DNA of 5,331 bases from an uncultured Prevotella sp. (GTDB taxonomy: Bacteria > Bacteroidota > Bacteroidia > Bacteroidales > Bacteroidaceae). The notes under the pieces were generated by a model. That model saw only the letters and a program-made list of their open reading frames with translations, searched no databases and was not told the origin of the DNA. Made by a program: the position numbers and the translations under genes. Of the stretch, positions 1 to 5,246 are shown piece after piece. The stretch covers positions 1 to 5,331 of the forward strand of contig USRA01000097.1 in NCBI GenBank assembly GCA_900557035.1, in the 5' to 3' direction. Every line of letters starts with the position of its first letter. Position 1 is the stretch's first letter.

Positions 1-559
1 TAGCACCACCGAAGAATTTCTCAACCTTTACCTTACGCTGCAACTGCATCATACCATAAAGGATTGCCTCAGGGCGTGGAGGACATCCAGGGATATAAAC
101 ATCCACAGGAACCAACTCGCTGATACCACGAACTACGTTGTAGCTCTTCTTGAACGGACCACCAGAGATGGCGCATCCACCCACAGCTACCACATACTTA
201 GGCTCAGCCATTTCATCATACAAACGCTTGAACACTGGTGCCATCTTATTGGTGATAGTACCAGCACACATGATCAAGTCAGCCTGGCGTGGAGAGTTAC
301 GGGTTACCTCGAAACCGAAACGGGAGAAGTCGTAACGGGCACAACCTACAGCCATGAACTCGATACCACAGCAAGAAGTACCGAAGGTCAGTGACCAGAG
401 TGAGTTACTACGTCCCCAGTTGATGGCAGCATCGAGTGAACCGACTACCACGTTAGCACCACCCTCATTGAGCTCCTGCGCAATCTTTTCGAGGGTATCA
501 TTGTCCTTAAACTCGTCGTAAGGAATACTCTTGATAGAGGCTCTTTTGTTTACTTCCAT
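1..559 (-). CDS. nuoB: NADH-quinone oxidoreductase subunit B (NuoB), partial at the window edge
   Basis: NuoB is the peripheral-arm subunit of respiratory complex I that carries the terminal 4Fe-4S cluster N2, passing electrons to quinone at the inner face of the cytoplasmic membrane. I translated this frame directly: 186 codons are open from the ATG at 559-557 to the window edge, so only the extreme C terminus is missing. The cluster ligands are visible: the adjacent pair C63-C64 in TSCCGIEFMA, C129 in VGGCAISGGPF and C159 in IPGCPPRPEA. The conserved stretch around FSRFGFEVTRNSPRQAD (78-94) is also present. The start is supported by homology and by its 10-bp overlap with the end of nuoA, which suggests translational coupling. 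Further nuo genes are expected beyond the left edge but cannot be seen. Nothing looks damaged. Confidence 0.97.
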   Translation of the reverse strand, partial: MEVNKRASIKSIPYDEFKDNDTLEKIAQELNEGGANVVVGSLDAAINWGRSNSLWSLTFGTSCCGIEFMAVGCARYDFSRFGFEVTRNSPRQADLIMCAGTITNKMAPVFKRLYDEMAEPKYVVAVGGCAISGGPFKKSYNVVRGISELVPVDVYIPGCPPRPEAILYGMMQLQRKVKVEKFFGGA

Positions 560-900
560 TCCAATGCTCCTTTCCGCCAAGCGTATGCAAGGCCAAATAC
601 CAATACCAACAGGAAGAACCCGATGCTCACGAGAGCCATTGGTCCAAACTGCTTAACTACAACTGCCCATGGGTAAAGCATTACTGTCTCGATATCAAAC
701 ATCAGGAAAAGGATGGCGAAGAGATAGTAGCCGATGTGTGATGGCAACCAAGAGCTGCCACGTGTCGGAATACCGCACTCAAAAGGTTCACCCTTTACCG
801 GATTGTATGAACGAGGACCGATCAACTTTGCGATGACATAAGCAGCCACCACCAAGGTTACAGCCGTCAGCAAAACGGTGATAAATAGTGTAAAGTTCAT
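550..900 (-). CDS. nuoA: NADH-quinone oxidoreductase subunit A (NuoA)
   Basis: NuoA (ND3 homologue) is a small membrane subunit of complex I at the junction of the membrane arm and the quinone-binding arm. The 116-residue protein is of normal length and has three hydrophobic segments at about 3-26, 57-80 and 87-109. The first cytoplasmic loop carries the family signature EPFECG (38-43), with C42 corresponding to the loop cysteine known in mitochondrial ND3. The second segment holds FDIE (68-71), whose two acidic residues are conserved in the family. It is the first gene of the nuo cluster here, 47 bp downstream of a strong Bacteroidetes -7 box, and its last 10 bp overlap nuoB. The ATG at 900-898 is the only plausible start; the upstream A-rich stretch has no Shine-Dalgarno site, as is usual for this phylum. 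Confidence 0.97.
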   Translation of the reverse strand: MNFTLFITVLLTAVTLVVAAYVIAKLIGPRSYNPVKGEPFECGIPTRGSSWLPSHIGYYLFAILFLMFDIETVMLYPWAVVVKQFGPMALVSIGFFLLVLVFGLAYAWRKGALEWK

Positions 901-910
901 AAAAATTGTT

Positions 911-920
911 ATAACGTTAT
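911..920. repeat. Perfect 10-bp palindrome in the nuoA leader
   Basis: ATAACGTTAT is a perfect palindrome lying 11-20 bp upstream of the nuoA start and downstream of the predicted transcription start, so it falls in the leader RNA. It might be a protein-binding site, but palindromes of this size in A/T-rich leaders also arise by chance. I do not recognise a regulator for it. Confidence 0.3.
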
Positions 921-947
921 TTTTGTCTAATTGCTTCTAAGCGGCTG

Positions 948-955
948 CAAAGGTA
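948..955 (-). promoter_or_regulatory. Bacteroidetes-type -7 promoter box for nuoAB
   Basis: Read on the minus strand this is TACCTTTG, a full match to the Bacteroidetes consensus TAnnTTTG, followed by CAGCCGC. The expected transcription start is about 5-8 nt downstream, near 941, giving a leader of roughly 40 nt to the nuoA ATG. The -33 position about 20 nt further upstream reads only TTAT, so that box is weak. The DNA upstream of the -7 box is very A/T-rich, including a short tandem TTAAATG-like repeat near 985-1001. Confidence 0.7.
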
Positions 956-1008
956 GCAAATATTTCTGAAAGAATATAATTTTTAATGTTAAATGTTAAA
1001 TATCGGGC

Positions 1009-1016
1009 AAAAAAAA
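1009..1016 (-). other. T8 tract upstream of the nuoA promoter
   Basis: The minus strand has eight consecutive T residues here. It is the only long T run between the kinase operon and nuoA, so it may mark transcript ends. The segment just before it offers only a four-pair stem (TTAG-CAT-CTAA), and the strong palindromes lie 35 bp or more upstream. I therefore do not call a standard intrinsic terminator. This stretch and its surroundings (956-1047) hold no gene I can support. Confidence 0.25.
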
Positions 1017-1047
1017 GGTTATTAGATGCTAAAATAGGTTGTATCGG

Positions 1048-1117
1048 GTATGTATCCGACTGTATATGGATACACATTCGCCAGTGGCGGACAGACATCC
1101 GACACTGGCGAACATAC
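1048..1117. repeat. Composite palindromic element between the kinase operon and nuoA
   Basis: Three nested or adjacent inverted repeats occupy 70 bp. The outer pair is GTATGT (1048-1053) with ACATAC (1112-1117). Inside are TGTATCC (1051-1057) with GGATACA (1068-1074), and TTCGCCAGTG (1077-1086) with CACTGGCGAA (1103-1112). The last hairpin continues after a one-base mismatch with CGGA/TCCG around a six-base loop. On the minus strand the same segment also reads as degenerate direct repeats of about 17-22 bp, each beginning ATGT or ATAC. It is richer in G+C than the flanking A/T-rich DNA. No T tract directly follows on either strand, so it is not a standard terminator. It could be a dispersed REP-like or MITE-like intergenic repeat, which is an inference. 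Confidence 0.6.
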
Positions 1118-1131
1118 GTTATTTTCTGTTA

Positions 1132-1167
1132 TTGAATAAGCCAAACTATTATTTGAATAAGCCAAAC
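1132..1167. repeat. 15-bp direct repeat duplicating the 3' tail of the kinase gene
   Basis: TTGAATAAGCCAAAC occurs at 1132-1146 and again at 1153-1167, exactly 21 bp (seven codons) apart. The copy at 1153-1167 is the coding end of the downstream kinase (FGLF); the other copy lies just past the TAA stop and would read FGLFN in the same frame. This looks like a short in-frame tandem duplication of the gene's last codons, later separated from the protein by the stop codon. Confidence 0.75.
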
Positions 1168-1763
1168 AATTCGGCGTCGATGAGATCGGTAACCTTGCGG
1201 AAATCCTCAGGATTATCAGCAAACTCCAAGGTATCGCCATCGATGATGATGAGTCGGCCCTTGTAATCCTTGATCCATTCCTCGTAACGGTTGTTCAAGC
1301 CCTGGAGATAGTCGATGCGGATGCTCTTTTCGAAATCTCTGCCTCGCTTCTCGATGTGCTTCACGAGGGTCGGGATACTGCTCTTGATGTAAATCATCAG
1401 GTCTGGAAGCTTCACCAGACTGATCATCAGATCGAAGAGATCGGTATAGTTCTTGAAATCCCTGTCGCTCATCATGCCGATATCGTGAAGATTTGGGGCA
1501 AAGATGCGCGCATCCTCGAAGATGGTTCTATCCTGCACGATGGTCTGCTCCGAACGGGAAATCTCCACCACATCGTGGAATCGCTTGTTCAGAAAGTAAA
1601 TCTGAAGATTGAACGACCATCGCTCCATATCCTTGTAATAATCGGCAAGGTATGGATTGTTATCTACCGGCTCGAAGTTTGCCTTCCAGCCATATCTCTT
1701 GGCAAGCATCTTGGTCAAGGTAGTCTTGCCGCTTCCTATATTTCCAGCTATTGCTATATGCAT
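1149..1763 (-). CDS. Deoxynucleoside kinase (dCK/dGK family), second of a tandem pair
   Basis: This family phosphorylates deoxynucleosides at the 5' position using ATP or another NTP, the first committed step of deoxynucleotide salvage in the cytoplasm. The 204-residue protein has the expected parts: P-loop GNIGSGKTT (7-15), the EPV motif whose E31 aligns with the catalytic base of human deoxycytidine kinase, DRT (78-80) in place of the ERS motif, and the lid KRGRDFE (139-145) with R140 and R142. Length is typical. It aligns without gaps through the lid with the kinase 26 bp upstream, with roughly half the positions identical, so the two are paralogues, probably co-transcribed. Base preference (dA, dG, dC) cannot be read safely from sequence alone. 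The C terminus ends FGLFK, and a partial copy of this tail sits just after the stop. Confidence 0.92.
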   Translation of the reverse strand: MHIAIAGNIGSGKTTLTKMLAKRYGWKANFEPVDNNPYLADYYKDMERWSFNLQIYFLNKRFHDVVEISRSEQTIVQDRTIFEDARIFAPNLHDIGMMSDRDFKNYTDLFDLMISLVKLPDLMIYIKSSIPTLVKHIEKRGRDFEKSIRIDYLQGLNNRYEEWIKDYKGRLIIIDGDTLEFADNPEDFRKVTDLIDAELFGLFK

Positions 1764-1789
1764 TTTATTACTTTTTTACGTTTTTACTT

Positions 1790-2407
1790 TTAAGAGAAGA
1801 AGCCGAAGAGCTTGGCATCAATCTTGTCGATGATATCTCCAAACTGCTTGGGATTATGCTCGAAGTCGAGGTTATCCACCTCTACTACCAGCACCCTACC
1901 CTTATACTTGTTCATGATGAAATCATCATAGAGAAGATTGATTCCCTCGAGATAATCGATAGGCATCTTCTGCTCGTAGTCACGGCCTCGTTTCTGAATA
2001 TTCTTCACAAGATGAGGTACAGAAGAACGGAGATAAATCATCAGTTCCGGCATCTCAACCACTTCCATCATCGACTCGAAGAGTTCCATATAGGTATCGA
2101 AGTCGCGCTGGTCCATATTGCCCATCTTTCTATTATTGACTGCAAAGACATACACTCCCTCAAAGATGGTACGATCTTGAATGACAGTCTCCTTACAATG
2201 CTGAATCTCAAGCAGATTCTTGAATCGCTGCTTCAGATAGAAGACCTCCATATTGAGAGCCCATCGGGGGATGTCCTTGTAATAGTCATCGATGTAGGGA
2301 TTCTCTGCCACTGGCTCCAAGTACTGCTTCCAGCCGTAATGCTTGGAGAGCATCTTGGTAAGCGTGGTCTTTCCACTACCGATATTTCCTGCTACTGCTA
2401 TGTACAT
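1790..2407 (-). CDS. Deoxynucleoside kinase (dCK/dGK family), first of a tandem pair
   Basis: A 205-residue deoxynucleoside kinase for nucleotide salvage, with the same architecture as its neighbour: P-loop GNIGSGKTT (7-15), catalytic E31 in LEPVAENPY, DRTIFEG (78-84) and lid KRGRDYE (139-145). It differs from the paralogue at G84 (D84 there) and across the 85-100 segment that follows the DRT motif, a region that may contribute to substrate choice. The ATG at 2407-2405 is preceded by a run of A residues and lies about 70 nt below a near-perfect Bacteroidetes promoter, so this is the first gene of a two-gene operon. In Lactobacillus, tandem kinases of this family are known to form a heterodimer with divided base specificity; whether that holds here is inference. 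Substrate is unassigned. Confidence 0.92.
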   Translation of the reverse strand: MYIAVAGNIGSGKTTLTKMLSKHYGWKQYLEPVAENPYIDDYYKDIPRWALNMEVFYLKQRFKNLLEIQHCKETVIQDRTIFEGVYVFAVNNRKMGNMDQRDFDTYMELFESMMEVVEMPELMIYLRSSVPHLVKNIQKRGRDYEQKMPIDYLEGINLLYDDFIMNKYKGRVLVVEVDNLDFEHNPKQFGDIIDKIDAKLFGFFS

Positions 2408-2422
2408 TTTTTCTTATATTGA

Positions 2423-2440
2423 GTATTGAATCTTGAATAC
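2423..2440. repeat. Small inverted repeat in the kinase operon leader
   Basis: GTATT (2423-2427) pairs with AATAC (2436-2440) around an eight-base loop, and the same stretch contains the direct repeat TTGAAT-C-TTGAAT. It lies in the predicted leader about 15-35 nt before the first kinase ATG. The stem is short and A/T-rich, so a role is doubtful. Confidence 0.25.
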
Positions 2441-2482
2441 AGAATGAGGCTGGCTCCAGGCAAGTCCCATTTCTACAGACTG

Positions 2483-2514
2483 CAAATATACAATATTTAT
2501 TCGGAATAAACAAA
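2483..2514 (-). promoter_or_regulatory. Promoter of the tandem deoxynucleoside kinase operon
   Basis: On the minus strand this reads TTTG (2514-2511), a 20-nt spacer, then TATATTTG (2490-2483). This is a full match to the Bacteroidetes sigma-ABfr promoter in both boxes and in spacing (TTTG, 19-21 nt, TAnnTTTG). Transcription should start near 2476-2478, giving a leader of about 70 nt. The TTTG box is the end of the T run that terminates the upstream epimerase operon, so terminator and promoter are packed together. Confidence 0.85.
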
Positions 2515-2597
2515 AAAAGTCTCACAGTTTTCACAAATTACGCAAATTATTCTCCGGAAAGAAGAAAAACCGCGTAAGCAGTGAAAGCTGCAAGACT
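2512..2597 (-). terminator. Long nested-hairpin terminator after the epimerase gene
   Basis: Three stacked arms form one 80-nt imperfect palindrome. They are 2518-2527 with 2588-2597 (10 pairs, two of them G-U in RNA), 2529-2534 with 2581-2586 (six perfect pairs), and 2538-2543 with 2572-2577 (six perfect pairs). The internal gaps are symmetrical, 1x1 and then 3x3. The 28-nt apex can form a further four-pair stem (2550-2553 with 2560-2563). On the minus strand the structure is followed directly by seven T residues (2518-2512), about 32 nt after the epimerase stop codon. This fits an intrinsic terminator for the transporter-epimerase operon, although the stem is longer and more interrupted than usual. 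Confidence 0.75.
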
Positions 2598-2629
2598 CAA
2601 CCTAACAATCAACTATACCTATGAATATT

Positions 2630-3811
2630 CTAATATTCACGCTCTATCAGTTCGAGACACATTCTAGAGTTGTGATAAGGGCACTTCCAGAAGCCCGCCT
2701 TATCATCTTCCTTATTCACCGTACCATCTTCGAGGATAGCCCAGTGCCACTCTCCGTTCTGCAGATCCAGGAGATGCTTTGCCACATAGTTCCAGCAACG
2801 AATGGCCACTTCGAGATTTTCATCCGTACGGAAATACTGATAGAGATCGATATGGCCGATGATATTCTCGCACTGTACCCACCACTGGCGCTGGAGATCA
2901 AACCGATCACCATCCTTCCAATGCTCATATACCATACTGCCATCAGGACGCAAGCCCTCATCAGCAGCATCAGCAATGCGGCGGATGATGCGCTCTATCC
3001 TATGGAGTACTTTCTTATCGCCCAAGACGAGCGCAGTTTCGTGGAGCAGCCAGGATGCCTCGATATCGTGACCGTAACTCTCAATGTTTCTCTTACCTTC
3101 CCACTCATCATTGAAGAAGAGGTCGAGATGACAAGTCTCCTGATTGAGCAACTTATCGGTAAAGATATCCAGGAGATTGCGGATGCTCTTTTCCAGCTCT
3201 TCGGTCTTCCACACACGATAGAGATTGGTATATGGCTCAATGATATGCAGATGGGTATTCATAGTACGGGAACCATTCTCATCCTTATCAGAGAGTCGCA
3301 TATCAGCGATAGGCTGCCATTCACGGGTCAGCGCCTCAATATATCCATTGTTATTGGCATCAAAGGCATGCTTTTCGATGTCGTGATAGAGCGAGATGGC
3401 AATATCCAGCGTTTCCTTGTCACCTGTAGCACGCGCATACTCGGAGAATCCGTAAATGGCAAAGCCGATAGCATAGGTCTGCTTCTTGGTATCAAGCGGA
3501 TTGCCCTTGTAATCAACACTCCAGTAGATGCCACCATATTCCTTATCCAGGAAATGATCACGCACATACTCCTTGGCACGGGTTGCAGCCTCCAGATACT
3601 CTGGCTTCTTCAATACCCGGTAGGCTGCAGAAAAGGCCCACAGGATACGGGCATTCATTACTGCACCTTTCTCGGCTTCAGGATGTACCCGGTCGTTGCC
3701 ATCGACACGTTCATAGAAGCCACCATTCTCTTCATCCTTTACCTTGTGAATCCAATAGTTGAGGATGTTGTTTTCCAACACATCCTTCATTGCTTTTTTC
3801 AGATTTTCCAT
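2630..3811 (-). CDS. Cellobiose 2-epimerase-type enzyme (AGE superfamily)
   Basis: Enzymes of this group interconvert the reducing-end sugar of beta-1,4 disaccharides at C2 (cellobiose to glucosylmannose, mannobiose to mannosylglucose) in the cytoplasm. The 393-residue length is typical of the (alpha/alpha)6-barrel family. Visible active-site motifs, in order, are NAR with R55, MNTHLHIIEPYTNLYRVW with H189 and E192, SYGHDIEASWLL with H248 and E251, RQWWVQ with W310-W311, and GFWKCPYHNSRM with W375 and H380. The two histidines H248 and H380 match the general acid/base pair known in characterised cellobiose epimerases. The WKCPYHNSRM ending favours cellobiose epimerase over N-acylglucosamine epimerase. 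The gene follows the sugar symporter by 4 bp, so they form an operon, as in the mannan-use cluster of Bacteroides fragilis. There is no signal peptide. The exact substrate is inferred. Confidence 0.9.
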   Translation of the reverse strand: MENLKKAMKDVLENNILNYWIHKVKDEENGGFYERVDGNDRVHPEAEKGAVMNARILWAFSAAYRVLKKPEYLEAATRAKEYVRDHFLDKEYGGIYWSVDYKGNPLDTKKQTYAIGFAIYGFSEYARATGDKETLDIAISLYHDIEKHAFDANNNGYIEALTREWQPIADMRLSDKDENGSRTMNTHLHIIEPYTNLYRVWKTEELEKSIRNLLDIFTDKLLNQETCHLDLFFNDEWEGKRNIESYGHDIEASWLLHETALVLGDKKVLHRIERIIRRIADAADEGLRPDGSMVYEHWKDGDRFDLQRQWWVQCENIIGHIDLYQYFRTDENLEVAIRCWNYVAKHLLDLQNGEWHWAILEDGTVNKEDDKAGFWKCPYHNSRMCLELIEREY

Positions 3812-3815
3812 ATTA

Positions 3816-5173
3816 TTACTTTTTTATAGGGAACTTCCAAGCAAGAACCATCAACAGAAATGCGATGAATGCTGGGAAAAGACAGAACAAAGACCACACC
3901 ATGGTGAGCACAGAATCGGTGACACTGGCTGGATCTATCATGGTATTCCCCATCTTGTCGGTAATCATATTGGCACCCGCCCAACCCAGAAAAAGGGCGA
4001 TGAGCGAACCGGAAATGGCGGTACCAAACTTCTGGTTCATGGTACCTGAGGAGAAGATGAGACCGGTAGCTGAGGTTCCGAAATGATCGGTATGATAATC
4101 GGCTACATCGGCATACATAGACCACAACAGTGGTGAATAGATACCGATACCTACAGAGGTCAACACCACGAGGGCTATCATCACCCAGATATATGCAGGA
4201 TCCATCGGGATAAAGAAGAATGCCAATGAAAGTATCAGACAGAGGGTTGTTGCCCAGAAGAATGCCATCCGCTTGCTGCCTACCAAGCGGGTGAACCAAG
4301 GTGAAACTCCTCCGAAAATCATACAGGTTACCTCACCGAATGCCATGAACACCGTGTAGTTGATGATCAATCCCTCGATGGTGACATTGCCATGCAGACA
4401 GTAATCGAACATATAACCCGCTACTGCATAGCGGAAACCATTGAAGAAGTTGGTACATACGGCAATGGCGGTCATATAGAGCCAAGCCTTGTTGTGTACC
4501 AGGTCGGCAAACTGGTGGAAGGAGAACTTCTCTGCTCTCTTCGGCTTCAGCCGCTCCTTGGTAAGAAGACCGCAAGCCAGGGTCATCACGGCTGCAACGA
4601 CACCCAGGATGGCACCGATAACGGCATACTGATGGGTAGCAGTACCGCCCACCATCTCCTGAAGATATGGGAAAGAGAGCAATGTGGCGAATCCCATCGC
4701 ATAGGCACCCACCATACGGAAGGACGAGAACTGGTTTTTCTCGTCATCATCCTCGGTCATCACACCGAGCAGGGAACCATAAGGTACATTCACCATCGTA
4801 TATACCGCCATCATCAGAAGATAGAGGGCATAGGCATAGATACGCTTGCCCACCGGACCGAAATCTGGCGTATAGAGCAGGAGCGCGAAAACCAATCCGA
4901 AAGGAACGGCTCCATAAATCAACCAGGGACGATAGGTACCGAAGCGGCTCTGTGTACGGTCGGCAAGACTACCCATCAGCGGGTCGGTCACCACATCAAA
5001 CATACGAGCCACCAACATCAGCACGGCAGCATCGGCACGGCAGCATCGGCAAAAGAGAGTCCGAAGACATTGGTAAAAAACAGAGGGAAAGCGATAGACA
5101 TCACCTTCCAAACGATACCACCGGCAGCGGCATCGCCCAAAGCATAAGCAACTTTTTCCTTTAAACTAGCCAT
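3816..5173 (-). pseudogene. GPH-family sugar:cation symporter (MFS), frameshifted by a 14-bp duplication
   Basis: Members of the glycoside-pentoside-hexuronide:cation symporter family import sugars or glycosides through the inner membrane using a cation gradient. The N-terminal frame starts at the ATG 5173-5171 (MASLKEKVAYALGDAAAGG) and stops at 5018 after 51 codons. The rest of the protein is in another frame from about 5018 to 3816. Deleting one copy of the 14-bp repeat at 5021-5050 restores a continuous 447-residue protein of normal family length. Its features are ARMFDVVTDPLMGSLADR (51-68), RFGTYRPW (72-79), a long run of membrane segments, and the late motif YADVADYHTDHFGTSATG. The epimerase begins 4 bp downstream. 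The best substrate guess is a beta-mannoside or cellobiose-like disaccharide, from context. The break may be a real mutation, a switchable state or an assembly error. An internal ATG at 5018 could give a 400-residue product lacking the first membrane segment. Confidence 0.88.
5021..5050. repeat. Exact 14-bp tandem duplication inside the symporter gene
   Basis: GCACGGCAGCATCG is present twice in direct succession (5021-5034 and 5035-5048), followed by GC, giving a 30-bp tract of period 14. Because 14 is not a multiple of three, it shifts the reading frame of the transporter at about codon 47. On the coding strand, one copy gives FADAAVLMLVARM, the expected family sequence; two copies give FADAAVPMLPC and a stop. 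Confidence 0.95.
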
Positions 5174-5190
5174 TTTTACTTTGAACTTTA

Positions 5191-5246
5191 CGAAAAAGAG
5201 ATTCTTCCCTCGTCCATACAAAGAATACGGACGAAGGTTGAGAATC
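5191..5246 (-). promoter_or_regulatory. Long leader hairpin with T tract upstream of the symporter gene
   Basis: On the minus strand CCTTCGTCCGTA (5237-5226) pairs with TATGGACGAGGG (5218-5207) in a 12-pair stem (two G-U) closed by a seven-base loop. It is extended by GATTCT (5246-5241) pairing with AGAATC (5205-5200) across a small asymmetric bulge. The sequence TCTTTTTC follows at once. The hairpin ends about 27 nt before the symporter ATG. It has the form of an intrinsic terminator, either closing an upstream minus-strand gene or acting as an attenuator for the sugar operon. No second, competing fold is evident to me, and no known riboswitch is recognised. Confidence 0.55.

Noticed and set aside
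1022..1266. Short open frames of 72-75 codons across the palindromic region
   Set aside because: They straddle intergenic repeats and the end of the kinase gene, and their repeated residues simply reflect the DNA repeats.
1356..2422. Two plus-strand open frames (145 and 223 codons) opposite the kinases
   Set aside because: They are antisense shadows; the opposite frames carry P-loops, DRT motifs and lids.
2621..3829. A 402-codon open frame on the plus strand opposite the epimerase
   Set aside because: It covers the epimerase gene almost exactly in antisense, its translation shows no domain I recognise, and the minus-strand frame has every catalytic motif of the family.
3816..5111. A start at 5111 for the transporter giving 431 residues
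   Set aside because: The first 26 or so residues are the wrong frame of the true N-terminal coding region; family similarity begins only at ADAAVLML, after the duplication.
4392..5164. Plus-strand open frames (251 and 165 codons) opposite the transporter
   Set aside because: Low-complexity, His/Arg-rich translations in antisense to clear membrane-protein coding sequence.
5174..5221. A TTG start at 5221 adding 16 residues to the transporter
   Set aside because: The added residues are basic and unlike a GPH N terminus, they lie over the leader hairpin, and ATG at 5173 preceded by an A-rich stretch fits the family start MASLKEKVAYALGD.
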